64,000 bases of DNA from Natrinema mahii (GTDB lineage Archaea > Halobacteriota > Halobacteria > Halobacteriales > Natrialbaceae): the NCBI GenBank assembly GCA_000690595.2, contig JHUT02000002.1, positions 210,878-274,877 on the forward strand, in the 5' to 3' direction. Position numbers and translations under genes: made by a program. The notes under the pieces are model-generated. The model searched no databases. It saw only the letters and a program-made list of their open reading frames with translations, and was not told the DNA's origin. Below are positions 56,077 through 63,972 of this stretch, piece after piece. The number at the start of each line of letters is the position of its first letter. The stretch's first letter is position 1.

Positions 56077-56245
56077 GCGCCACACATGGGCCCCCCGGAT
56101 AGTAACTGTGGGCGGTTCGCGGTCGTGCGACGTCGGTCGAAGCGCGGATCGGTGGTCGCACTCGCGGGCGACGCTCGACGGACGATCCAGCCACTGGTGG
56201 TGATCAAACGCATCGAGTCGGCGGGAGGACGCGGTCGGAGCGGCG

Positions 56246-56914
56246 TCAGTTCGTGGGGATCGGCGGCGCGGCGGTGTCTTCCTCGGTCACGTTGAGTTCG
56301 GCGGTGACGAGCGCGCGGTAGGCCCGGCGCAGCCGTTCGGACAGCGCCTGGTGGGAGATCCCGAGTTCCTCGGAGAGTTCCTGCATCGAGACCTCGCGCG
56401 GGATCTCGAAGTAGCCGTGATCGATGGCGGCGACCAGCGTCTCGTACTGGCGGGCCGTCAGGCCACACTGGGAGTTGCTCTCCTCTGCGAGGTCGAACAG
56501 GCGGACGATCGTCGGGGTGACGTCGTCGTCGTCGAGTCGGTCGTAGAGCGAACTCACGCTCTCGCGGTCGATGACGCGGATACTGAGCAGCCACGTGCCG
56601 TCCGCGGCCGAGGCGCTCAGGACGGTGCCGCCCTCCTCGAGGACGATCTCGAAGGGGTCGACGGTGTCCGGTTCGAACTCGATGTCGTAGAGCCAGCGGT
56701 CCTCGTCGCTGCTGATCTGGGAGTACCGACCGATCGCGTCGGCCCCGTCGAGCGCCGCTTCGATCTCGGACTGCGAGGGACCCGCCAGCCAGAGGCCGTG
56801 CCCGCTCGAGGCGATTACCCGCTCCATCTCACACGTCAGGGAGGGGACGGCCTCGAACAGCTGACCGGTTCCGGTGCCGTCGGCCGGGATCTCGATATCT
56901 GCGATGGATGTCAT
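56246..56914 (-). CDS. HTH_10 (bacterioopsin-activator-type) regulator
   Basis: A 222-residue regulator. The N-terminal 150 residues are a sensor-like domain without identified ligand. The C-terminal 60 form the HTH_10 domain (CGLTARQYETLVAAIDHGYF, EIPREVSMQELSEELGISHQ, ALSERLRRAYRAL). Such proteins are abundant single-component regulators in haloarchaea. ATG at 56914 removes 16 doubtful residues. Target unknown; it lies near the crotonase and the molybdate cluster, in neither operon. Confidence 0.85.
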   Translation of the reverse strand: MTSIADIEIPADGTGTGQLFEAVPSLTCEMERVIASSGHGLWLAGPSQSEIEAALDGADAIGRYSQISSDEDRWLYDIEFEPDTVDPFEIVLEEGGTVLSASAADGTWLLSIRVIDRESVSSLYDRLDDDDVTPTIVRLFDLAEESNSQCGLTARQYETLVAAIDHGYFEIPREVSMQELSEELGISHQALSERLRRAYRALVTAELNVTEEDTAAPPIPTN

Positions 56915-57047
56915 GAGTCTCGGTTGTCCGTACAGCGACGATGTCCATAACCGCACTTCCAAAGCACTTAGAACCGGTTAGAGCGAATTACACACGATCT
57001 GATCGGTTTTTGTTCGAACCCGACGGAAGCGCCGCCGTCACCGTCGA

Positions 57048-57980
57048 TCAGCCCCGGCGGGGGGTACCGACCAGCAACTGGACGGCGACGACGACGATCA
57101 CGGCGATCGCGAGCAAGGCGAGCGCGATCGGAACGATGGCGTCGATCCCGCGAGCGATGAAGGCGACGCGGATCCGGGTCGGCATCGTCCGCGGCGTGTA
57201 CGCGACCATCATCGTCGCGCCGAACTCGCCGATCCCCCGGACGAACGTCAGGACGATCCCGGCGGCGATGGCGTTGCGGGCAAGCGGCAGCGAGACCAGC
57301 CGTATCGTCCGCAGTCGGCCGTACCCCATCGTCCGCGAGGCCTCCTCGAGGCGGGGGTCGACCTCGTCGAAGCCGGCGCGGGCGGTGACGACCAGAAACG
57401 GCGCGGCGACGAACGTCTGGGCGAGGACGACGCCGGCGACGCTGCCGGTCAGCGGCAACCCCACCGCTGCGGCGGCGGCTCCGATCGGCGTATAGCGGCC
57501 GAGGACGGTCAACAGCATGACGCCGCCGACGATCGGCGGGACGACCAGTGGCAACAGGACGAGCGCTTCGACCAGTCGCTTCCCGCGGAACGAGGCCCGC
57601 GAGAGGACGTAGGCCAGCGGCACGCCGAAGACGGTCGCGACGGCCGTCGAGACCGGGGCCGTCAACAGCGACGTCGCGATCGCATCGCGGACCGCGGGAT
57701 CGGCGAGTCCGGCGACGACGTCGACGCGCCGACTCCGGAACAGGAAGGCCGCGACGGGGACGACGAAGTACGCGAGCAACACCGTCCCGAGCAACGCGGG
57801 GACGGCCAGCCCGCCGGCGGTCCACGGCCGACGGACGCCGAACCAGCCGCGGCCGCCGCTCGAGGCAGCCCGGCGCCCGCCGTCGTCGTTCGACGGGTCC
57901 TCGGGCTCGCGGTCCGAAGCGGTCCCGCGACCGCCATCGGCGGCCGACGCCCGCTCGTGCTCGCGGCTCGAGGGGGTCAC
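57048..57980 (-). CDS. wtpB: Molybdate/tungstate ABC transporter permease
   Basis: A 310-residue inner-membrane permease with a low-complexity N-terminal extension of about 60 residues, then six hydrophobic helices. The ABC permease EAA signature is DPRLEEASRTMGYGRLRTIRLVSLPLARNAI. GTG at 57980 is the start and overlaps the binding-protein stop by four bases. It is grouped with an oxyanion-binding protein and MobB, so molybdate or tungstate is the substrate. The ATPase (wtpC/modC-type) is absent from the window. Confidence 0.82.
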   Translation of the reverse strand: MTPSSREHERASAADGGRGTASDREPEDPSNDDGGRRAASSGGRGWFGVRRPWTAGGLAVPALLGTVLLAYFVVPVAAFLFRSRRVDVVAGLADPAVRDAIATSLLTAPVSTAVATVFGVPLAYVLSRASFRGKRLVEALVLLPLVVPPIVGGVMLLTVLGRYTPIGAAAAAVGLPLTGSVAGVVLAQTFVAAPFLVVTARAGFDEVDPRLEEASRTMGYGRLRTIRLVSLPLARNAIAAGIVLTFVRGIGEFGATMMVAYTPRTMPTRIRVAFIARGIDAIVPIALALLAIAVIVVVAVQLLVGTPRRG

Positions 57981-58924
57981 GGCGCGATCCCCTCCGGTGG
58001 ATCGCCGTGGAACCGCGGCAGGGTGTCGTCCACCCGCAAGCCGTGGTCGGCCAACAGGGCCTCGTTGTCGAGCAGGAAGGAGACGAACGCCCGGCCGGCG
58101 TCCGGATCGTCGGCATCGGCCGGGACCGTCGCGTTGTAGACGACGGGCGACCCCGTGACGGTGTGGCCGCTTTCTGTGGTGTAGCTCGCCCGCGCGTACC
58201 GGTCGGCGTACTCGCGAGTGCCGAAGTTGTAAGCGTCGTCCAGCCGGCGAACGGCCGCGTCGCGCTCGGTCGCCATGTTGCGGTAGGCGACGACACAGGC
58301 CCGGTCGCCGTTCTCGAGCCCGGCGAGCAGGCGGGGCTCGTCGGCGACGTGGGCGACGCGGTCGGCCATCGCCGCCCGGAACCCCTCGAGGCCGTGTTCG
58401 CGCTCGGCGAGTTCGAACAGGAGCAGCGCCCGGTAGCCCAGCGGATCGATGTCGGGGTCGCTGATCGCGATCTCCCCAGCGTCGGCGTCTGCCAAGACGT
58501 CGTACCACGGCTCGCCGGCCGCGAGGCGCCCGCCGAGGTCCGTTTCGGGAGCGTACGCGATCACGACCTCGTTGGCCGCGAACGTCGCGTCCCAGTCGGC
58601 GTGGTCGGGGTAGAGCCGGTCCCGGAGGAGGGCGGCGTCGGCGCCGATCACGACGTCGGGGTGCTTCGTCCCATCGACGACCAGCCGCAAGACGGCGTTG
58701 GTCCCGTAGTACTCGCCCGCGTAGCCGAACTCGGTCTCGGCCTCGAAGGCCGGGCCGATCCCGTTCTCGAACGCGGCGGCCAGGCTGCCCGCGGCGAGGA
58801 CGCGGACCTCGTCGGTGGCACCGAGACAGCCTGCGGTCCCGACCGCTCCCGCCGTCAGCCCGCCCGCCGTGGCGAGGACCGCCCGGCGGCTCGTCGGATC
58901 CTCCCCACCGTCGTCACTGCGCAT
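57977..58924 (-). CDS. wtpA: Molybdate/tungstate-binding lipoprotein
   Basis: A 315-residue substrate-binding protein with a Tat signal (SRRAVLATAGGLTAGAVG) and lipobox TAGC. The mature domain has the oxyanion-binding signatures VRVLAAGSLAAAFENGIGPA and PDVVIGADAALLRDRLYP (DVVIGADA-type motif of ModA/WtpA), then VVAYRNMATERDA. Start at ATG 58924. It overlaps the permease gene by four bases. It gives the oxyanion to the permease outside the cell membrane. Confidence 0.85.
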   Translation of the reverse strand: MRSDDGGEDPTSRRAVLATAGGLTAGAVGTAGCLGATDEVRVLAAGSLAAAFENGIGPAFEAETEFGYAGEYYGTNAVLRLVVDGTKHPDVVIGADAALLRDRLYPDHADWDATFAANEVVIAYAPETDLGGRLAAGEPWYDVLADADAGEIAISDPDIDPLGYRALLLFELAEREHGLEGFRAAMADRVAHVADEPRLLAGLENGDRACVVAYRNMATERDAAVRRLDDAYNFGTREYADRYARASYTTESGHTVTGSPVVYNATVPADADDPDAGRAFVSFLLDNEALLADHGLRVDDTLPRFHGDPPEGIAP

Positions 58925-59071
58925 ACGCCCCCTTCGAACGCCCGCATAAAGACAACTGGTTTCGGTTCCTACTTTGCAGGAAAACAACCGAATGGGATTA
59001 CGTTATGTTGGGGACCTGACTGGCACACGCCGCGGTCGGCGGACCCGTGCGGCGGTTCGACTCGAGTCGGC

Positions 59072-59623
59072 TCAGTCCCCCGACTCGTCCGAACGGGGTC
59101 CGTCGGTCGATACCGCCGTCCCCTCGAGCGAGCGGATCGTCTCGAGGAGGTCGTCGACCGGGTCGTCGCCGCGGCCGACGACGGTCCCGCCGACCGCTTC
59201 CGGGTCGCGGTCCCCGACGAGGATCGTCGGCAACGGCGCCGCGGCGAAGCCCTCCACGATCACCGTATCGTAGCCCCGGTCGGCCAGCCGCTCGAGGGTG
59301 CGCGAGAGCGCCCGCAGTTCGGGGTCGTCGGTCTCGAGCAGCGACTCGTCGGCGGTCGGCTCGGGCGGGTCCCGTTTCCCGCGGGTCGTGATGTCGAACG
59401 TGAGTTCTGGCGTGACCCCGACGACGGTCTCGGCACCGGCGCTCCGGTGGCGGTGGGTGTCGGTTCCCGGGGTATCGATCTCGATGTCGTGGTGGATCGA
59501 CTTGACCGTCGCGACGCGGCCGTCCGCGGCCAGCCGCGGGACCAACCGCTCGACGAGCGACGTCTTGCCCGCGTCACTCGGGCCCGCCAGACAGACGACC
59601 CGCAGCCTCGAGTCCTGACTCAT
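59072..59623 (-). CDS. mobB: Molybdopterin-guanine dinucleotide biosynthesis protein B
   Basis: A 183-residue P-loop GTPase. Walker A is CLAGPSDAGKTSLVERLVPR; TVKSIHHDIEIDTPGTDTHR follows as in MobB, and DTVIVEGFAAAPLPTILVGD is the typical distal motif. MobB helps link GMP to molybdopterin with MobA. It is 147 bp upstream of the molybdate-binding protein gene on the same strand, supporting a molybdenum/tungsten role for all three. Confidence 0.92.
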   Translation of the reverse strand: MSQDSRLRVVCLAGPSDAGKTSLVERLVPRLAADGRVATVKSIHHDIEIDTPGTDTHRHRSAGAETVVGVTPELTFDITTRGKRDPPEPTADESLLETDDPELRALSRTLERLADRGYDTVIVEGFAAAPLPTILVGDRDPEAVGGTVVGRGDDPVDDLLETIRSLEGTAVSTDGPRSDESGD

Positions 59624-59788
59624 ACGGATCCGTTCCGGGCCCGGGTACAAGCCCCGTTCGGACCGCCGTCCGGCAGCGGGGATTCTCGGCTACCGAGTGA
59701 CGCCTCTCAGCCACTCGTCCGGGAGACCCAGCACGATGTGGGGTATCGGCCCGCACCGAGGTCCGCGGTCGTCGCGACCGGGAACGGC

Positions 59789-60454
59789 TCAGAACAGGTC
59801 GACCCGAATCCCGTCGCCCTCGAGGTCGGCGGCGAAGGCCTCGGCGTCGGTTTCGATCGGCTCGAACGTGTCGTAGTGTTCGGGCAGGACCAGCTCCGGT
59901 TCGACGCTCCGCGCGAAGTCGGCCGCTTCGTGGCGATCCATCGTGAAGTGCCCGCCGATCGGCGGGACGAACACGTCGGCCGTGATCGACTCGTGATGGG
60001 GCAGGAAGTCCGTATCCGACGGGACGAACACGGTCGCTCCCTCGAGGGAAAGCACCAGCCCGATCACCTCCCCCTCGGCGTGGAACGGCTCACCGTCTTC
60101 GTCGACGTGGTCGCCCGCGGGGTCGTTGTACGCCGGCACCGTCCGCACGTCGATCCCGGCGACGGTCGCCTCCCCCTCGTGGGGCAAGTCGACGACGTCG
60201 AACGCGAGGTCACCGGTATCGATCGCCTCGTAGGCCGCGACGGTCGCGTCCGGCCCCGCGACCGCCTCGATCGCGGCCGCGTCGTAGTGATCCATGTCGT
60301 CGTGGGTGACAACGACCACGTCGCCGTCCGCGGGTTCGCCCGCGAGGACCTCGCCCCACGGATCGACGTAGATCACGGTTCCGTCGTCGGTTTCGATGCG
60401 GACGCTCGCATGGCCCGGTCGCTCGAACTCGAGCCCCTCGTAGGTGACGCTCAT
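59789..60454 (-). CDS. MBL-fold metallohydrolase (UPF0173-like)
   Basis: A 221-residue metallo-beta-lactamase-fold protein. The metal motif is VVVTHDDMDHYDAAAIEAVA (HxxxDH type, here THDDMDH); VPSDTDFLPHH and IGGHFTMDRHEAADFA follow. It matches the UPF0173 / UlaG-like hydrolases of unknown substrate. Start at 60454 fits the family. It has no signal peptide. Confidence 0.88.
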   Translation of the reverse strand: MSVTYEGLEFERPGHASVRIETDDGTVIYVDPWGEVLAGEPADGDVVVVTHDDMDHYDAAAIEAVAGPDATVAAYEAIDTGDLAFDVVDLPHEGEATVAGIDVRTVPAYNDPAGDHVDEDGEPFHAEGEVIGLVLSLEGATVFVPSDTDFLPHHESITADVFVPPIGGHFTMDRHEAADFARSVEPELVLPEHYDTFEPIETDAEAFAADLEGDGIRVDLF

Positions 60455-60555
60455 CGTGGCTCGAGGGTACGGTACGAGTCGTCTTATAGGTCGGTCAGTC
60501 CCGGGTCGAGTCCAACGGCCAGCGAGGATCGTCGCCCTCGAGAGACGGCGACCGA

Positions 60556-60972
60556 TCACGCGGATTCGTCGCGAAACCGCTCGACGGAGTCGGTCACGCC
60601 GTCGAAATCGTCGTCGGCTCCGACCAGCAGCGTTCCGTTCACCACGTGAGCCGTCGCGAGCGCGTACGCATCGCCGAGTGCCATCGAATAGCCGTCCTTG
60701 AGGGCCGCCGCCGTCTCCCAGCAGTCGGCCGGGTCGTACTGCTCGACGCCCAACTGCTCGAGTCGCTCGAGGCTCGCTCGGACTGCCTCGGGAGGAAAAC
60801 CGACCCGGGAGCCGACGTACAGCACCTCCGTCTTCGTCACCGGGCTGATGTAGCCGTCGACTGTCCCCGACGAGACGCGGTCGATCCAGCGTTCGACGAC
60901 GTCGCTTCCCGGTTCGTCGTCGAGATACGCCACGAGCGGTTCCGCGTCGAACACGATCGCCTCGACCGTCAT
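60556..60972 (-). CDS. vapC: PIN-domain toxin, VapBC-3
   Basis: A 138-residue PIN-domain ribonuclease: D9 in IVFDAEPLVAYL, Glu in SPVTKTEVLYV, Asp in MALGDAYALATA, and Asp residues in LLVGADDDFDG. The first segment has acidic ligands DAEPL instead of the usual DTSAL, but is still compatible. It overlaps its antitoxin gene by four bases. Confidence 0.87.
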   Translation of the reverse strand: MTVEAIVFDAEPLVAYLDDEPGSDVVERWIDRVSSGTVDGYISPVTKTEVLYVGSRVGFPPEAVRASLERLEQLGVEQYDPADCWETAAALKDGYSMALGDAYALATAHVVNGTLLVGADDDFDGVTDSVERFRDESA

Positions 60973-61277
60973 TCGTCCTCGTCGCGGTCGAACCGATCGA
61001 CGACCGCCTCGAGATCGCGTTTCTCTCGCTCGCGGGTATCGCGGAGTTCCGCCGTCGCGGGTCGGTCCCCGTCGTCCGTCCGCTCGAGGCCCCGAAACTC
61101 GCGCATCGATCCGACGGGGCGGACGACGATATCGCCGTCCTCCGTCTCGACGAACTTCACCCGTCCGGGCGCGGAAATGCCGTGTTCGTCGCGAAGTTCC
61201 TTCGGGATCGTCGCCTGCCCTTTTTCAGTGACGGTGACGATCCGCTCCTCGTCGCCGTTTGTAGTATTACTCGACAC
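60969..61277 (-). CDS. vapB: AbrB-type antitoxin, VapBC-3
   Basis: A 102-residue antitoxin, GTG-started. An AbrB domain (VTVTEKGQATIPKELRDEHG, then GRVKFVETEDGDIVVRPVG) is followed by a charged helix (ATAELRDTREREKRDLEAVV) that binds the toxin. The start codon lies within a palindrome at 61263-61287. The order antitoxin then toxin, coupled by ATGA-type overlap, is as in VapBC-1 and -2. Confidence 0.85.
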   Translation of the reverse strand: MSSNTTNGDEERIVTVTEKGQATIPKELRDEHGISAPGRVKFVETEDGDIVVRPVGSMREFRGLERTDDGDRPATAELRDTREREKRDLEAVVDRFDRDEDE

Positions 61278-61287
61278 GAGTAATACT
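61263..61287. promoter_or_regulatory. Palindrome over the VapBC-3 start codon
   Basis: AGTATTACTCG (61263-61273) and CGAGTAATACT (61277-61287) are perfect 11-bp arms with a 3-nt spacer. They cover the GTG start of the AbrB antitoxin gene. Probable autoregulatory operator; the coding part of the palindrome gives residues S-S-N-T. Confidence 0.65.
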
Positions 61288-61489
61288 CGTGCGACGAATT
61301 ACTTCAGTCTACCGCCGATGCGACCGTGCGATGGAACGACCGTCCGGTGCCCCCTCGAGACGGCACTGAATACCGACTTCTCGACCCGTTTCGGCGGACC
61401 GAGTACGAACTACCCAACACAGAGACGGCCTTCGGGGGCTCGTTCACGTCACGGGTGCCGCGCTGCTGGCCACGGATCGTTCGTCGCAA

Positions 61490-61508
61490 AAGCGGGCCGG
61501 GCGCGATT
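61490..61508. repeat. 19-bp direct repeat of the tRNA-Lys 3' end (outer copy)
   Basis: AAGCGGGCCGGGCGCGATT here is repeated exactly at 61610-61628, where it is the 3' acceptor/T-arm part of tRNA-Lys. The two are 120 bp apart. The identity continues with one indel (GATTATGAAC against GATTTGAAC). This is either an integration scar or a tRNA end duplication. Confidence 0.7.
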
Positions 61509-61579
61509 ATGAACTACGCCCAGAAATGCTCGCTTCGCTGCGCCTTTCTGGTCTAGTTCAAATCCCACCGGTTCCGATG

Positions 61580-61609
61580 CTCGCCGCTCGCGGGTTTGCT
61601 CGCGGCGAG
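61580..61609 (-). terminator. Hairpin directly 3' of tRNA-Lys
   Basis: CTCGCCGC (61580-61587) pairs with GCGGCGAG (61602-61609), an 8-bp stem. It lies four bases beyond the tRNA 3' end (tRNA read on the minus strand). It may help termination or processing; no T-run is seen. Confidence 0.4.
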
Positions 61610-61612
61610 AAG

Positions 61613-61686
61613 CGGGCCGGGCGCGATTTGAACACGCGACCGTCTGATTAAGAGTCAGACGCTCTGCCGGACTGAGCTACCGGCCC
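61613..61686 (-). tRNA. tRNA-Lys(CTT)
   Basis: 74 bases on the minus strand fold as a cloverleaf. The acceptor stem is GGGCCGG paired with CCGGCCC, the D arm contains AGCTCAGTCCGGCAGAGC, the anticodon loop is CTCTTAA with anticodon CTT, and the T arm holds GTTCAAATC. Discriminator base is G, and CCA is not encoded. No intron. An exact 19-bp piece of its 3' end is repeated at 61490. Confidence 0.95.
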
Positions 61687-61844
61687 TGTACCTCCGACTT
61701 TCCGTCGGTCCTTCAAATACGTTTCCCTTGGGCGGTGCTGTGGCAGTGATCCACGAGCGTACGTCCCTCGAGTCGTCCGGGTCGGTTCTCGGGACGTCCC
61801 ACTCTTCGGGAGGGTTAAGTGCGGTGGGTCCGACCACTCGGGCA

Positions 61845-63299
61845 ATGAGTACGGGGGTTACGATCTCGTCCATCTCCGATTACGCTATCTTGGGTTGCGG
61901 GAGCGTGGGATACGCCGTGGCGGAGGAACTCGTCGAACAGGGCAAGGACGTGCTGATCATCGACCGCGACGAGAGCCGCGTCGAGTCGCTGCGCGATCAG
62001 GACTTAGACGCCCGGCGGGCCGACATCCGCGAGCCCGAGGCCGCGGAGCTGGTGGCCGATCGGGACGTGGTCCTCATTCTGGCCTCCGACGTCGAATCGA
62101 ACAAACAGGCCGTCGAACACATCCGCGCGGCCGACGACAGCCAGTTCGTCGTCGCACGCGCGAGCGACCCCGTCTCCGGCGACGAACTCTCCGAACTCGG
62201 GGCCGACATCGTCATCAACCCCTCCTCGGTGATCGCCGAGTCTGCCCTGCGGGCGCTGGAATCGGGCGAACTCGAGTACAACGCGGGCAAGCTGGCGGAT
62301 CTCGTCGAGACGACGGCGACGCGGCTGGCGATCGTCACGCAGGACAGCCCCGACCCGGACTCGATCGCGTCGGCGGCGGCCCTGCAGGCGATCGCCGACC
62401 ACCTCGGCATCGAGTCCGATATCATCTATCTGGGCGACGTGGGCCACCAGGAGAACCGCGCGTTCGTCAACCTGCTCGGGATCGATCTGGTCCAGTGGGA
62501 CGAAATCGAGGACCACTCGGTCTACGACACCGTCGCCCTGGTCGATCACGGGACCGCGGGCCAGATGGAACTGCCCGTCGACATCGTCATCGATCACAAC
62601 GAGTCCGAATCCGAGTCCGAACCCGAGTTCGTCGACATCCGGCCGAACATGTCCTCGACGTCGACGATCATGACGAAGTACATCCAGGAGTTCGACATGA
62701 ACGTCTCCGAGGAGGTCGCCACCGCCTTGCTCTACGGCATCCGCGCGGAGACCCTGGATTTCAAACGCGACACGACTCCTGCCGACCTGACCGCCGCGGC
62801 CTACCTCTACCCCTTCGCGAACCACGATACCCTAGAGCAGGTCGAGTCGCCGTCGATGTCGCCCGAGACCTTAGACGTCCTCGCGGAGGCGATCACCAAC
62901 CGCGACGTCCAGGGAAGTCACCTCATCTCCAACGCCGGCATCGTCCGCGACCGCGAGGCACTGACCCAGGCCGCCAGCCACCTGCTGAACCTCGAGGGCG
63001 TCACCACGACCGCGGTCTTCGGCATCGCCGACGAGACGATCTTCCTCGCCGGCCGCTCGAAGGACATCCGCATCAACATCGGGAAGGTACTCGACGACGC
63101 CTACGGCGAGATCGGCGAGACGGCGGGCCACTCGACGCAAGCCAGCGCGGAGATCCCGCTTGGCATCTTCACGGGGATCGAGATCTCGGAGGACACGCGG
63201 GATACGTTGCTCGAGCTGACCGAAGAAGCAGTCAAACGGACGCTGTTCGACGCGATGGGCGTCGAGGGCGGCGGGAGCGAAGGCTCGAACGGGAGCTAA
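61845..63299 (+). CDS. TrkA-N/DHH-DHHA1 fusion protein
   Basis: A 484-residue protein. Residues 1-130 form a TrkA-N (RCK) Rossmann domain (YAILGCGSVGYAVAEELVEQ, DVLIIDRDESRVESL). Residues 150-370 form the DHH phosphoesterase domain (TQDSPDPDSIASAAALQAIA, DTVALVDHGTAG with the DHG-type variant of DHH, VDIVIDHNESES). A DHHA1 domain with GGRS-like segment (FLAGRSKDIRINIGKVLDDA) ends it. DHH-DHHA1 enzymes act on c-di-AMP, nanoRNA or pyrophosphate; RCK domains bind NAD or cyclic di-AMP. Coupling is likely, but the substrate is unknown. It is transcribed divergently from tRNA-Lys. Confidence 0.88.
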   Translation: MSTGVTISSISDYAILGCGSVGYAVAEELVEQGKDVLIIDRDESRVESLRDQDLDARRADIREPEAAELVADRDVVLILASDVESNKQAVEHIRAADDSQFVVARASDPVSGDELSELGADIVINPSSVIAESALRALESGELEYNAGKLADLVETTATRLAIVTQDSPDPDSIASAAALQAIADHLGIESDIIYLGDVGHQENRAFVNLLGIDLVQWDEIEDHSVYDTVALVDHGTAGQMELPVDIVIDHNESESESEPEFVDIRPNMSSTSTIMTKYIQEFDMNVSEEVATALLYGIRAETLDFKRDTTPADLTAAAYLYPFANHDTLEQVESPSMSPETLDVLAEAITNRDVQGSHLISNAGIVRDREALTQAASHLLNLEGVTTTAVFGIADETIFLAGRSKDIRINIGKVLDDAYGEIGETAGHSTQASAEIPLGIFTGIEISEDTRDTLLELTEEAVKRTLFDAMGVEGGGSEGSNGS

Positions 63300-63320
63300 G
63301 CGCCGCGAAACGGACTCCGA

Positions 63321-63614
63321 TCAGGCCAGCAGTTCGTCTTCTTCCTCGTCGGGTTCGCGGACTCGTTCGACGACGTCGTTGATCAGGACGATGTCGCCGA
63401 CCGAGCGGACCCAGCGGTAGGGGACGATGATGCCCTGTCCGGTCCGGGCTTCCTCGGCGAACAGTTCGCCGTTTAAGTTCGCGAGCGCGAGGCCGGAGAC
63501 GGCCTGGCCGTCGATGTTCAGTCGGAGATCCTCGACTTCGCCCACGAAGACGCCGTTGTTCGAGTAGACCTCGCGGCCGACGAGGGAGGTGATCTCTTGG
63601 GGTGTCTCGTCCAT
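63321..63614 (-). CDS. PRC-barrel domain protein
   Basis: A 97-residue PRC-barrel protein (EITSLVGREVYSNNGVFVGE, VEDLRLNIDGQAVSGLALAN, GIIVPYRWVRSVGDIVLI), typical of archaeal small PRC proteins related to RimM-like barrels. The ATG 63614 is preferred to one 12 bases upstream. It converges with the TrkA-N/DHH gene. The exact role in haloarchaea is undefined; RNA processing or cell division links are suggested for relatives. Confidence 0.85.
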   Translation of the reverse strand: MDETPQEITSLVGREVYSNNGVFVGEVEDLRLNIDGQAVSGLALANLNGELFAEEARTGQGIIVPYRWVRSVGDIVLINDVVERVREPDEEEDELLA

Positions 63615-63720
63615 GTCAGGGTGCATGCGTGGCGGACTCTTAACTTTTGGTCAGACATGACAGTCACCGGTTGGTACTTGTAGCACGTCACGGACTACCG
63701 CGGCGAATCCGCGTCGAGTC

Positions 63721-63972
63721 TCACGCCGCCCAGACTGCGACCCCGATAGCGAGAGTGAGAGCAACGAGCGCAAGGATCACATAATAGATTTTCGGTCGGT
63801 CCTCAGAGACGGCACGAAACCGATTCGAGAAGAGTCTGAGCCCGGAAAGGAATCCGAGACCAAGAAAGCCGACTGCCAACAGCACGTTGCCGTTCGAAAA
63901 CAGACACAGCCAAAGGACCATGCATAAAGACGAGACGAGGGCGAGTAGATCGCTAACAGGACGCTGTCTCAT
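63721..63972 (-). CDS. Small membrane protein, 83 aa
   Basis: An 83-residue protein with three hydrophobic stretches (LLALVSSLCMVLWLCLF, VLLAVGFLGLGFLSGL, YVILALVALTLAIGVAVWA) and basic residues in the loop (FSNRFRAVSEDRPK). Codon use is less GC-biased than usual here. ATG at 63972. No family recognised. Confidence 0.6.
   Translation of the reverse strand: MRQRPVSDLLALVSSLCMVLWLCLFSNGNVLLAVGFLGLGFLSGLRLFSNRFRAVSEDRPKIYYVILALVALTLAIGVAVWAA

Noticed and set aside
57548-60649. 1033-codon plus-strand ORF across the molybdate cluster
   Set aside because: It covers several convincing minus-strand genes with motifs; no family signature is found in it.
61492-61580. A second complete tRNA gene left of tRNA-Lys
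   Set aside because: Only tRNA 3'-end-like pieces are present; the arms do not close into a cloverleaf.
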